NCBI GenBank assembly: GCA_028709105.1
Contig: JAQVYD010000001.1
Coordinates: forward strand, 1 to 51,314
Length of the DNA: 51,314 nucleotides
Reading direction: 5' to 3'
From: Clostridia bacterium
GTDB taxonomy: Bacteria; Bacillota; Peptococcia; DRI-13; DTU073
Position numbers and translations under genes: made by a program. Positions 34,043-42,527 of this stretch are shown in pieces. Below the pieces are notes generated by a model that searched no databases, had not been told where the DNA came from, and was given only the letters and a program-made list of their open reading frames with translations. Numbering within the stretch: the first letter of the stretch is position 1; each line of letters begins with the position of its first letter.

Positions 34043-34690
34043 TTACTTATTAATCTGTGCCATAACCTCATCGGCAAAGTTTTCTTCTCTCTTTTGTAAA
34101 CCTTCGCCAACTTCATACCGAATAAAACGCCTTACCTTAATATTTTCTCCGATTTTAGCGATTTTTTCCACAATAAGGTCATTAACTGTTATTTCCGGAT
34201 CCCTAATATAAGGTTGCTCAAGTAAACAAACCTCTTTATAAAATTTACTAATTCTTCCTTCGATCATCTTTTCGATAATCTTTTCCGGTTTCCCTTCATT
34301 TAAAGCCTGTGATCTCAAAATTTGTTTTTCCTTTTCGAGTACATCTTCCGGAACATCTTCTCTCTGCACATATTCAGGACGTGAAGCCGTAATCTGCATC
34401 GCAATATTCTTCGCCAATTCCTTAAAAGCAGGAGTTTTAGCGACAAAATCTGTTTCGCAATTAAGTTCCAACAAAACACCGATTCTTCCGCCGCCATGGA
34501 TATATGCTTCTACAATTCCTTCTGCAGAGATTCGCCCTGCCTTTTTTGCTGCAGCGGCCAATCCTTTTTCACGTAAATAGGCGATAGCTTTTTCTAAGTC
34601 ACCCTCTTTTTCTGTAAGAGCTTTTTTACAATCAAGAACGCCTGCTCCGGTTCTTTCTCGTAATTCTTTAACCATTTCCATAGTAATCAT
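34043..34690 (-). CDS. tsf: Elongation factor Ts
   Basis: The guanine-nucleotide exchange factor for EF-Tu. 215 residues: ELRERTGAGVLDCKKAL near the N terminus, LREKGLAAAAKKAGRISAEG, and the EF-Tu-contacting ELNCETDFVAK. A short version with one core subdomain and a C-terminal helix, as is common in some Clostridia and cyanobacteria. GGGGG eight bases before ATG 34690. Confidence 0.97.
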   Translation of the reverse strand: MITMEMVKELRERTGAGVLDCKKALTEKEGDLEKAIAYLREKGLAAAAKKAGRISAEGIVEAYIHGGGRIGVLLELNCETDFVAKTPAFKELAKNIAMQITASRPEYVQREDVPEDVLEKEKQILRSQALNEGKPEKIIEKMIEGRISKFYKEVCLLEQPYIRDPEITVNDLIVEKIAKIGENIKVRRFIRYEVGEGLQKREENFADEVMAQINK

Positions 34691-34756
34691 CGTTTCGCCC
34701 CCTTTTATTCAAGTGCCTTCTTATTTATTCCTAAAAACACTTGAAGAAATAAATCG

Positions 34757-34793
34757 AAAAAAGGTGACAAGGGGTCATGTCTCCCCAGTCACC
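34757..34793 (-). terminator. Terminator between rpsB and tsf
   Basis: A two-step stem: GGTGAC/GTCACC (34763-34768 with 34788-34793) encloses GGGG/CCCC (34771-34774 with 34783-34786) and an eight-base loop. On the minus strand six T residues (34757-34762) follow. It begins 11 bases after the rpsB stop, so some transcripts probably stop before tsf. Confidence 0.75.
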
Positions 34794-34804
34794 CCTTATC
34801 AAGA

Positions 34805-35587
34805 TTATTCTTCATCCTTAGTACTTATTTCCTGTTTTTCCTCGACTTCATCAATTTTATCATCTTGCTCAACTTTAACATCTGCCATAAGTTCATTGCC
34901 AACCTGTCCTTGGTTAGCCTCCAAAACAGCCTCAGCCATTTTATTGGTAATCAGCTTTACCGCTCTAATCGCATCATCATTTCCAGGAATAAGATAATCA
35001 ATTTCATCAGGATCACAATTGGTATCAACAATGGCTACAATAGGAATATTTAAACGTCGAGCTTCAGCTACAGCAATATGTTCTTTTCGAGGATCGATAA
35101 TAAAAAGAGCACCGGGTAAACCAGGCATATCTTTAATTCCCCCAAGAAATCTTTGCAATTTTTCCCGTTCTGCCATTAAATTAGCTACTTCTTTTTTGGG
35201 CAAAACAGTAAATGTACCTTTTACTTCCATTTCCTCAAGTTCTTTTAAACGTTGAATCCTTTTTTTAATCGTTTGATAATTAGTTAATGTTCCACCCAAC
35301 CAACGTTGATTAACATAAAACATTCCACAACGTTCGGCTTCCTCTTTAACAGTTTCCTGAGCCTGTTTTTTTGTACCAACAAATAAAAGATGTTGCCCTT
35401 CGGTAACTATACTCCTAATAAATTCATAGGCTTCTTCCACTTTTTTTGCTGTTTTTTGTAAATCAATGATATAAATCCCATTTCTCTCCGTAAAAATATA
35501 AGGCGCCATTTTAGGATTCCATCTTCTTGTCTGATGTCCAAAATGTACACCGGCTTCCAGCAATTGTTTCATTGAAATAACAGACAT
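34805..35587 (-). CDS. rpsB: 30S ribosomal protein S2
   Basis: 260 residues. Conserved N-terminal MKQLLEAGVHFGHQTRRWNPKM, WLGGTLTNYQTI, PGALFIIDPRKEHIAVAEA and IVAIVDTNCDPDEIDYLIPGNDDAIRA are all present. A roughly 35-residue acidic tail extends past the usual end, a common S2 feature. GGAGG sits close before ATG 35587. The promoter and a structured leader are upstream. Confidence 0.98.
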   Translation of the reverse strand: MSVISMKQLLEAGVHFGHQTRRWNPKMAPYIFTERNGIYIIDLQKTAKKVEEAYEFIRSIVTEGQHLLFVGTKKQAQETVKEEAERCGMFYVNQRWLGGTLTNYQTIKKRIQRLKELEEMEVKGTFTVLPKKEVANLMAEREKLQRFLGGIKDMPGLPGALFIIDPRKEHIAVAEARRLNIPIVAIVDTNCDPDEIDYLIPGNDDAIRAVKLITNKMAEAVLEANQGQVGNELMADVKVEQDDKIDEVEEKQEISTKDEE

Positions 35588-35631
35588 TACTCCACCTCCT
35601 TCCCCACGGTTTTACCTCCGCTACCTTCATT

Positions 35632-35666
35632 TTTACTTCAAACCGGACACGGCACCACGAAGTAAA
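35632..35666 (-). promoter_or_regulatory. Structured leader of rpsB (candidate S2 autoregulatory element)
   Basis: Within the roughly 105-base leader, TTTACTTC and GAAGTAAA (35659-35666 and 35632-35639 on the plus strand coordinates) form an eight-base stem. Inside it CCG/CGG (35643-35645 and 35650-35652) can pair around a four-base loop. A second small stem, GTGTA/TACAC (35678-35692), lies near the transcription start. S2 leaders with autoregulation are known in other bacteria; I cannot assign this one to a described class. Confidence 0.4.
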
Positions 35667-35700
35667 TCCAATAACGTGTGTATTTTTTACACCATATGAT

Positions 35701-35729
35701 AGTATAACATAAAGGTATTTTTTCAACAA
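35701..35729 (-). promoter_or_regulatory. Sigma-A promoter of rpsB
   Basis: Minus-strand TTGTTG (35724-35729), a 17-base spacer, and TATACT (35701-35706) with a TG extension (TGTTATACT). Transcription would start near 35694, leaving a leader of about 105 bases before the rpsB ATG. It lies just past the stop of the last flagellar-operon gene, with no terminator between. Confidence 0.7.
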
Positions 35730-35746
35730 ACGTTTTTATATTTTTT

Positions 35747-36172
35747 TTATTTTTGACCGGCTATTTTTTCCCCTAAATTTAAACGAAGAACTACTTCACC
35801 TTTTGTTGTATGAAGTTTTTCGGCAATTTCCGAAATAGAATTACCTTGTTGCAACAGTTTAGCCATTTCTAAAGTAACAGGATTATATTTTTCTTCATTA
35901 TCCTCCTCCGTAAAAGTAAAGCCCTCTTTTAAATTTTTTTCTTCTTCTCTTAAATGCTGAAGAATTTTTTCTCCTTCGTTAATCTTTTCTTCTAAACCAT
36001 CTAAATACTGTGTAGATAAATATGTGTTTTCACAAAGTAATTGCTCAAAATCATTTCTCAAAGAAAGATATTCTTCTTTAAGAAACTCTAACTTGCTAAA
36101 TTTAATAATAATTAGGAGCAGAAGAACACTATTTATCAATAAAGTACTTAAATTTAGGATGACCATCTTCAA
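35747..36172 (-). CDS. Membrane-anchored coiled-coil protein with C-terminal HTH (DUF6115-like)
   Basis: 141 residues. A single N-terminal transmembrane segment (about 3-24), an acidic coiled coil (about 28-85) and a C-terminal helix-turn-helix-like stretch (MAKLLQQGNSISEIAEKLHTTKGEVVLRLNL). This layout matches a family seen at the end of flagellar/chemotaxis operons in Clostridia (I think DUF6115). Function is unknown. TTG 36172 is favoured because GGAGGG lies seven bases upstream; ATG 36166 is an alternative. No terminator follows before the rpsB promoter. Confidence 0.75.
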   Translation of the reverse strand: MKMVILNLSTLLINSVLLLLIIIKFSKLEFLKEEYLSLRNDFEQLLCENTYLSTQYLDGLEEKINEGEKILQHLREEEKNLKEGFTFTEEDNEEKYNPVTLEMAKLLQQGNSISEIAEKLHTTKGEVVLRLNLGEKIAGQK

Positions 36173-36199
36173 AAGGGATCCCTCCAACGCTCTTATCTT

Positions 36200-36538
36200 C
36201 TAAATCTTTAAGTCAAGATATCTACCGGTTTTAACATTATCCTGATTTTGTTCATCTTCTTTTTGCTGCTCTGTCTTTTCTAAGCTAACCAAGGTGCTCT
36301 GTTCTTTTTTCCGTTTATTGTTTTCTTGGTTTTCTTTCTCTTTTTCCTTTTCAATTTTCTTTTGTTCTAGAGCTTGCATCTGATTAATCATCTGTTCTTT
36401 TTGCTGTAATTCTTCTCGAATGCTCTGACTCATAATTTGCTGATCTGTCTGCTGCTGTCCCTGAAGAGTTCGATTAATCTTCTCTACTTCACCGGCACGT
36501 GGCACTAAGACCTGCATATCAACGGGTTTAATAGTCAT
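36200..36538 (-). CDS. Small charged coiled-coil protein of the flagellar operon
   Basis: 112 residues beginning with MTIKPVDMQVLVPRAGEV, then an almost unbroken Gln-, Glu- and Lys-rich helix (about 20-95), and ending in KTGRYLDLKI. I do not know a name. Short proteins with a similar PxDMQVLxPR start lie next to fapA and sigD in related flagellar operons, so a motility-linked role is likely but unproven. No signal peptide or membrane segment. The start overlaps the fapA stop by four bases. Confidence 0.72.
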   Translation of the reverse strand: MTIKPVDMQVLVPRAGEVEKINRTLQGQQQTDQQIMSQSIREELQQKEQMINQMQALEQKKIEKEKEKENQENNKRKKEQSTLVSLEKTEQQKEDEQNQDNVKTGRYLDLKI

Positions 36539-38121
36539 AAAGTAAACCCCCTAATTTCATAATCTTCTAAACGAAAGACTAGCCGAGATTTTTCTTCATA
36601 AAGAGGCAAGGAAATTTTTCCTATATTAATTACTACTCCACTATAAATAGTATCTAACACTTTAATACAAGCATTACCCACTTCTTCCAATTGAAGTTCA
36701 AGTTCATTTTTTCGGTTCTCTAATTTTTCTATCTCTGTTTCACCTTGCTGGTAAGTATTTTGGACTTTATTATAAACCACCTTTTTTTCCGCAGAAAAAC
36801 CTCCTGTTGTTTGCATTTTCTGAAGTGTGTTTAATATTTTTAGACTTTTTTCTTGATTTTCCCGATAATGTTTTAAATGATTACAAAGTTCTTTATATTC
36901 ATCAATTAGCACAGGAGTAAGACCTACTTGCAGGATAGTATTCGTTCCCATCGGGGAACCGATGTTTTTTGCAGATATTTCTTCTCCGGCAGAAATGTCT
37001 CCACCTACAATCAAGCCTTTTTTACCACTTACGGATAGTTTTTTTTCAGCTTTAACTATACTATGCATAATTGCTTCACTAACAATAACATTTTCCTTAC
37101 TAAAAGCACTGCCATTTTCTATATAGCGCACATAAATACTGCCCTCAACTTCCGCCTTACCCTGAATAATCCCCTTTTTAACATTAAGATTTCCTCCTGA
37201 GATAACTGTTCCCGCTAAGTTTCCGTAAATCTCTACATCTCCTCCTGCTTCTATGGAAAAGGTGTTTTTGACGTTCCCTTTAACAATTACGTTACCAGGA
37301 AACTCAATATTACCTGTATTAAAATCGACATCCCCCTTAAGTTCATAAGTTGGATAAACATTTACCTTATTATTAATAAAGTTAACCTGTCCTTCTATTG
37401 TCGAAACAAGCTTTGTATTATCATCAATTATTTCTGTGTTTACCCCTAAGGGAAGGCGTACATCTTTCCCAGGTTTAGCTTTAATCTCTTCTCCGAGAAC
37501 ATTCATCCCCTTTGTACCTTCAGTAGGTGGTATTCTTTCGACAAGTGTCATTCCTACCATGGCAATCTGAATTAAACTAAGGTCATAAAAATCTACACTG
37601 CCATTTCCTAATTCTTTAGGCTTTAAAGCGATACCCTCTTTTTGAAAATGAAATTTCAAATTAGCATTTTTACCGTTTACACTTGGTTTACCTTCAGCAA
37701 TTAGCCATTCTTGATAAAAGGAATGTGCTTTAACTATTTCAGGGAATAGTTCAGTTTTAAGCCCTTCTCTAATTCCCTTTTCCTGGAGAAACTGCTCAAG
37801 AGTTGCAAGTTCTAAAAGAGTATTGTTTAAAGACGGATATACCTTTAAAACTGCCTTCATTTTATCAGAAGAACTGTTTAAATCTAATAAAGGTGAATAA
37901 ATCTGTTCACTTTGCAAAGAAGCAATTTTTTCTTTTTCTCCTGATGCTTCAGCAAAACATTCTTTGATAAAATCAACATCATAGGAAATCTTACGCTGAG
38001 CTAATTCATAATACAAGTTTTCTATCTTTATGGGCAAAGCAAGATGCGGATCATTTTTAACCAAAAGGTAAATTCCATCATCTTCTTTTTGTAATTGATA
38101 AATTTTTTTTAATTCAGCCAC
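36535..38121 (-). CDS. fapA: FapA family protein (DUF342)
   Basis: About 528 residues. An N-terminal domain, a central beta-helix of imperfect Gly-rich repeats (about 245-395, with GDVDFNTGN, GNVIVKGNV, GGDVEIYGNL, GKKGLIVGGDI) and a C-terminal coiled coil (about 425-490). This is the DUF342/FapA layout, found in flagellar operons next to sigD; the exact biochemical role is unsettled. GTG 38121 is preferred because AAAGGTGA lies just upstream; GTG 38130 overlaps that site. Start lies inside the sigD end. Confidence 0.88.
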   Translation of the reverse strand: MAELKKIYQLQKEDDGIYLLVKNDPHLALPIKIENLYYELAQRKISYDVDFIKECFAEASGEKEKIASLQSEQIYSPLLDLNSSSDKMKAVLKVYPSLNNTLLELATLEQFLQEKGIREGLKTELFPEIVKAHSFYQEWLIAEGKPSVNGKNANLKFHFQKEGIALKPKELGNGSVDFYDLSLIQIAMVGMTLVERIPPTEGTKGMNVLGEEIKAKPGKDVRLPLGVNTEIIDDNTKLVSTIEGQVNFINNKVNVYPTYELKGDVDFNTGNIEFPGNVIVKGNVKNTFSIEAGGDVEIYGNLAGTVISGGNLNVKKGIIQGKAEVEGSIYVRYIENGSAFSKENVIVSEAIMHSIVKAEKKLSVSGKKGLIVGGDISAGEEISAKNIGSPMGTNTILQVGLTPVLIDEYKELCNHLKHYRENQEKSLKILNTLQKMQTTGGFSAEKKVVYNKVQNTYQQGETEIEKLENRKNELELQLEEVGNACIKVLDTIYSGVVINIGKISLPLYEEKSRLVFRLEDYEIRGFTL

Positions 38122-38887
38122 TTCTCTCACCTTTCCTTAAATTTTTTTTATACAAAGAAAGTTTTCCACGCAATCTAAAAATTGCTTTAGTATGAAGTTG
38201 AGAAATCCGTGAAGGAGACAATTCTAAGATCTGAGATATTTCTTTATTCGAAAGGTCATGAAAATAATAGAGACTAATAACAACTTTTTCTTTTTCCGGT
38301 AAGCCAGCTATAGCTTTAGCTAGAATAGCTTTTATTTCTTTTTCTACTGTAATTTGCAAAGGGTTAGGGCTTTCAGAATTAAATAAACTATCCATTAAAC
38401 AAACTTCTTGTTCTTCGGAAAATGACTCATCAAGAGATAAGATGGTGATATATTGTAATGTCTTTAGCCATTTTGATAATTCCTCTAAGCTAATTCCTAA
38501 TTCAGAAGCAATTTCTTCATCTGTAGCATTGCGACCTACTTGCAGCTCTATTTTTTGATAAGCTTGTTCCACCTGTCCGGCTCTTTTCCTTACAGTAACA
38601 GGAAACCAATCCTCTCGACGAATCCCATCAATAATGGCGCCCTTGATTCTTTTAACAGCAAAACCGGCGAACGGTATCCCCAAATTAGGATTATACCTAT
38701 CGATTGCCTCTAGCAGCCCCAAAATACCATAACTGAATAAATCATCTTGCTGCATATAGGCGGGCAATACACACACCATTTTTTTAACTATCTTTTGTAC
38801 TAAAGGAATATAATGTACAATCAGGTCCTCTTTAACTGCAGGTGCTTTGTTTAATAAATATTCTTTCCAAAGATTATGAGGTTCCAT
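38114..38887 (-). CDS. sigD: Flagellar sigma factor SigD (FliA/WhiG family)
   Basis: A sigma-28 family factor for late flagellar and chemotaxis genes. 257 residues. Region 2 has DLFSYGILGLLEAIDRYNP and GIPFAGFAVKRIKGAIIDGIR, the family hallmark. Region 3 includes RNATDEEIASELGI, and region 4 is LPEKEKVVISLYYFHDLSNKEISQIL with SPSRISQLHTKAI. Starts at an ATG overlapping the cheD stop by one base. No anti-sigma flgM is in the window. Confidence 0.95.
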   Translation of the reverse strand: MEPHNLWKEYLLNKAPAVKEDLIVHYIPLVQKIVKKMVCVLPAYMQQDDLFSYGILGLLEAIDRYNPNLGIPFAGFAVKRIKGAIIDGIRREDWFPVTVRKRAGQVEQAYQKIELQVGRNATDEEIASELGISLEELSKWLKTLQYITILSLDESFSEEQEVCLMDSLFNSESPNPLQITVEKEIKAILAKAIAGLPEKEKVVISLYYFHDLSNKEISQILELSPSRISQLHTKAIFRLRGKLSLYKKNLRKGERSG

Positions 38888-39375
38888 TAGATAATCTTAA
38901 CTCCTTTATGTATGCTCTTAATCAACAATTGACCATTTTCAGTAAAAAATTCGATAGTACGCCCGTAATTCCCCCCTATATCTTCAGCTAAAAGGTTAAC
39001 TCTATGGAGATTTAATTCCTTCTTTACTGCTTCTACATTACGCTCACCTATCTTCATTACCTCTTTAATGTTAGGAAAATTAAACATTTGAGCTCCTCCA
39101 GCAATTTTGGCGACTAAACGATGTTTCTGAGCACCATTTTTACACAATTCCTCAAAAAGTAAGTTAATTCCGGAATCGGCATATTTGGCCTTATTAATTA
39201 TATTGCGTGCTTGCTTACTATCCGGCAGCATAATGTGAACCATTCCCCCGATTTTGACGATCGGATCCCATAAACAAACCCCTACACACGACCCCAAGCC
39301 TGCTGTAATAATACTCGTTGGGGTAGACGCTATTTTTAATTCAGCTATACCTATTTTAACAGGTTCATTTGCCAT
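38887..39375 (-). CDS. cheD: Chemoreceptor glutamine deamidase CheD
   Basis: Deamidates chemoreceptor Gln residues and in B. subtilis binds CheC and receptors for adaptation. 162 residues. The catalytic Cys30 lies in GLGSCVGVC and His47 in GGMVHIMLPDS; the later KIAGGAQMF and EDIGGNYGRTIEF complete the signature. Two bases separate it from cheC, so CheC-CheD pairing is likely. Confidence 0.96.
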   Translation of the reverse strand: MANEPVKIGIAELKIASTPTSIITAGLGSCVGVCLWDPIVKIGGMVHIMLPDSKQARNIINKAKYADSGINLLFEELCKNGAQKHRLVAKIAGGAQMFNFPNIKEVMKIGERNVEAVKKELNLHRVNLLAEDIGGNYGRTIEFFTENGQLLIKSIHKGVKII

Positions 39376-39377
39376 TA

Positions 39378-40007
39378 TTACACTCCTAAAGCATTTAATA
39401 ATATTTTTAATGTTTGCGGTTCAGGAAGAAAGAAAAAATATGCACTTATTTGTTTTTTTTCTTCACAAAACATATTTTCAATAATCAAGGCATAATCACT
39501 TACATTACCAATACTCTGTAAAACTTCACCTAAGATTGCTCCTGCCATATCAATAGCTAACGCTGGGACAGAGGGGATAAAGACATGCTGTGTAAAAACT
39601 CCTAAGGCATTTAAATATGAGCCCGCCAAAATGTTCACAATCTCTTTTAAAGCCGATTCCTGTATTTCGTTTAACATAAAATCCTCTTGGCTATTAACTA
39701 TGGGCGTTATCATTGCACCAAACAATAAATCAAGAAAAGACGGGACCTGATCTCGAGATAATAAAAACAAAATGCCCATAGGGGTATCCCCATCAACAGA
39801 TAGATATCCACCGGCAACCTCCTTTTCCGCTCCACCTACAACTTCCACAATTTGAGCAAAAGGAGCAAGGGTTGCTTTAGGCACTGATAACCCTATTTTA
39901 CGACCTAACATTATCGAAAGAGAGGTAGCGGCATTACCGGCGCCAATATTACTAATTTCCTTTAATGCATCTAACTGCATTTCATTTAAATCAAGATAAT
40001 CTTTCAT
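39378..40007 (-). CDS. cheC: CheY-P phosphatase CheC
   Basis: 209 residues of the CheC/CheX/FliY family. Both [DS]xxxExxN phosphatase motifs are present: DALKEISN near residue 13 and ESALKEIVN near 116, as in B. subtilis CheC. It removes phosphate from CheY-P and helps adaptation through CheD. ATG 40007 lies eight bases from AGGAG; ATG 40013 is too close to that site. Confidence 0.95.
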   Translation of the reverse strand: MKDYLDLNEMQLDALKEISNIGAGNAATSLSIMLGRKIGLSVPKATLAPFAQIVEVVGGAEKEVAGGYLSVDGDTPMGILFLLSRDQVPSFLDLLFGAMITPIVNSQEDFMLNEIQESALKEIVNILAGSYLNALGVFTQHVFIPSVPALAIDMAGAILGEVLQSIGNVSDYALIIENMFCEEKKQISAYFFFLPEPQTLKILLNALGV

Positions 40008-40032
40008 TAACATTTCTCCTCCATCGAAGTAT

Positions 40033-40455
40033 TTAATACAAATTCAAATCAACTATTTTATCTAAATCAAGAATTATAATTACGCGGTCATTGATTTTTC
40101 CGATGTTTTTAATAAACCTATAACTACCTTCTACCAGCTGAGGTTTTTCCAGCATTTCCTTACTTAAAGTAATTACCTCAATAACCTCATCAACTATAAA
40201 CCCAACTACCAAATCATCCACATTTAAAATTATAATTCTTGACTTCTCGGTTGGTGTGGTCACAGAAAGCTGAAGACGCAAATGAGAATTAATCACAGGA
40301 ATAACATTTCCTCTCAAATTAAGCACGCCCTGTATAAAAAATGGTGCTTTAGGAACCCTCGTCAGATGTGTCCAACGAATTATTTCTTTTACCGCAAGTA
40401 TATCGACAGCATATTCTTCATTACTTAATTTTAAAGCGATGAATTGATTTTCCAC
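40033..40455 (-). CDS. cheW: Chemotaxis coupling protein CheW
   Basis: Links receptors to CheA. 140 residues of one CheW domain: YAVDILAVKEIIRW, VPKAPFFIQGVLNLRGNVIPVI and FIVDEVIEVI, all diagnostic. GTG 40455 follows AGGAGG. Stands 14 bases after cheA. Confidence 0.96.
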   Translation of the reverse strand: MENQFIALKLSNEEYAVDILAVKEIIRWTHLTRVPKAPFFIQGVLNLRGNVIPVINSHLRLQLSVTTPTEKSRIIILNVDDLVVGFIVDEVIEVITLSKEMLEKPQLVEGSYRFIKNIGKINDRVIIILDLDKIVDLNLY

Positions 40456-40469
40456 AATTGATTTCCTCC

Positions 40470-42470
40470 TTAGAACAAAGTTCGAATATCCAATATTAAC
40501 GAAACTTTTCCATCACCTAAGATTGAGGCACCCGCAATTCCCGGTAAACCGGAAAGAAGTTTTCCCAAAGAACTAATCACAATTTCTTGTTGACCAATCA
40601 ACTCTTCGACAATAAGCCCTATTTTTTGTTCCCCCTTCTGCACAACAACAACATTTAATTCTGCAGCCTGTTTATCCCCAGGGACTTCTAAAATATTTTG
40701 AATATAAACAAGCGGTAAGACCCTACCTCGTAAAAGCATGGCTAACTGACCCTGAATATTTTTAATTTGATTTGTCTCTAAACTAGTCGTTTCATCAATA
40801 TTAGCCAAAGGAATAGCAAAAACCTCTTCTTGAACCTTAACCAAAAGTGCCTGAATTATAGCAAGGGTTAAAGGTAATTTAATAAGAAAACGACTTCCTT
40901 GTCCCTTTTTTGTTTCTACAAAAACCTGTCCACTAAGAGCATGAATTTTACTTTTAACGACATCCAAACCAACGCCACGTCCCGAAACATCAGTAACCAC
41001 TTTAGCCGTAGAAAAACCGGATTCAAAGATTAAATTAATAATTGCTTGTTCATCCATCATCTCAAGCTGTGCAGCTGATACAAGATTATTTTCAAGAGCC
41101 TTTTTTTTAATGGCTTCAAGATCTAAACCTCGACCATCATCTTCCACACAGATAATGATCCGATTTCCTTCATGTCGTGCTGATAATTTTAATATGCCCA
41201 TCGTATTTTTATGTACAGCCTTTCGTTCTTCGGGAGATTCAAGCCCATGAGCAAGAGCATTCCGAATAAGATGTACTAAAGGGTCTCCTATCTCATCAAT
41301 TACTGTTCGATCAAGTTCCGTATCCTTTCCTTCTAAAATTAATTCAACATTCTTACCTAATTCTTGAGTAAGGTCACGAACCATTCTCGGGAAACGATTA
41401 AAAACCTGTTCAATAGAAACCATCCGCACGTTTTGCACAACCATCTGTAAATCTGCAGTAATACGATTAATTTGCTCTATTATTTCGTTTAAACCAGGGA
41501 CATCATTAGCAAGACAAATCTGTTCCAACCGAGTTTTATTAATCACTAATTCACCCACTAAATTCATTAATTTGTCAAGACGTCCGATATCAACCCTTAC
41601 TGTTTGATGAACCTTATGTTTATTTCCGGAAACAAACGTAGTTTTATTATTCATCTTAACATCATCTTGTGGAAGATTTGCTCTTGTTTTTTTACTTTTT
41701 ACCTTGTCCATATTTTTAACAGCTATTTCAGAAATACTTAAGGCTGCTTCAATTTCCTTTTGTTCCTGTTTAGAAATGAGAAACAAAATAAACTCATGAT
41801 CAAATTTTTCATCTTCTATATCTTGAACTGATGGTACTGACTTAATGATCTCCCCTATATTTTCTAAATTACGAAAAACCATAAAAGCTCTGACGCCTTT
41901 CATTAAACAATCTGGCGAAAGACTAATAGTAATCTTCCAAACATTAAATCCTTTTAAGATAGCCTCATGAATAACACTATTTTCATACTCATTAAATTGT
42001 ATCTCTAACGTTTCTTGTTGCTGCTCTTGACTATTTTTCCGTTTAACATTTTTCTCTAGATCACTCTTGGTTTTCAGTTCTGTCACAACTTGCCCATCTT
42101 CTAGAACTGTAAGCTTGTCTAACAATCCTTTTAAATCTACATTAGGTGTTTCTCCCTCTCTAATCTTCGTCAACATATTTTCTAGAAGATCCACACATTG
42201 AAAAAGTGTATTAATTATCTCTTGGTTTAAAAGTAGTTTTCTTTCCTGAATTTTCCCCAAAAGACTCTCCATTTTATGGGTCAATTGGGTAATCGAATCA
42301 TACCCCATTGTTGCCGACATTCCTTTTAAAGTATGAGCAGATCTAAAAATTTCATTTAAAAGATTTAACTGGTTAGGATTACTCTCTAAATTTAACAATC
42401 CTGTATTTAATGTTTGTAAATGCTCCATCGCTTCTTCTAAAAAAAGATCTAGATATTTAGAAACATCCAT
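40470..42470 (-). CDS. cheA: Chemotaxis histidine kinase CheA
   Basis: 666 residues with the complete P1-P5 layout. P1 has phospho-His46 in SAHTLKGMSATMGY. A P2-like domain lies at about 170-260, and P3 (dimerisation) near 290-350. P4 has the N box LIRNALAHGLE, G1 EDDGRGLD and G2 SGRGVGLDVVKSKI. P5 is CheW-like at the C terminus. In the N box the usual Asp before His-Gly (NAIDHG) is Ala here; the Asn and His remain. CheY, CheW, CheC and CheD are encoded nearby, but CheB and CheR are not. Confidence 0.97.
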   Translation of the reverse strand: MDVSKYLDLFLEEAMEHLQTLNTGLLNLESNPNQLNLLNEIFRSAHTLKGMSATMGYDSITQLTHKMESLLGKIQERKLLLNQEIINTLFQCVDLLENMLTKIREGETPNVDLKGLLDKLTVLEDGQVVTELKTKSDLEKNVKRKNSQEQQQETLEIQFNEYENSVIHEAILKGFNVWKITISLSPDCLMKGVRAFMVFRNLENIGEIIKSVPSVQDIEDEKFDHEFILFLISKQEQKEIEAALSISEIAVKNMDKVKSKKTRANLPQDDVKMNNKTTFVSGNKHKVHQTVRVDIGRLDKLMNLVGELVINKTRLEQICLANDVPGLNEIIEQINRITADLQMVVQNVRMVSIEQVFNRFPRMVRDLTQELGKNVELILEGKDTELDRTVIDEIGDPLVHLIRNALAHGLESPEERKAVHKNTMGILKLSARHEGNRIIICVEDDGRGLDLEAIKKKALENNLVSAAQLEMMDEQAIINLIFESGFSTAKVVTDVSGRGVGLDVVKSKIHALSGQVFVETKKGQGSRFLIKLPLTLAIIQALLVKVQEEVFAIPLANIDETTSLETNQIKNIQGQLAMLLRGRVLPLVYIQNILEVPGDKQAAELNVVVVQKGEQKIGLIVEELIGQQEIVISSLGKLLSGLPGIAGASILGDGKVSLILDIRTLF

Positions 42471-42527
42471 AAAAAATACCTCCTCTTAGTCAATCACACT
42501 GCTCATTTCGCTCATCATTACTCTAAT

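Noticed and set aside
37537..37543. 0A-box-like TTCGACA
   Set aside because: It lies inside the fapA coding sequence, not in a control region, and a seven-base match is expected by chance.
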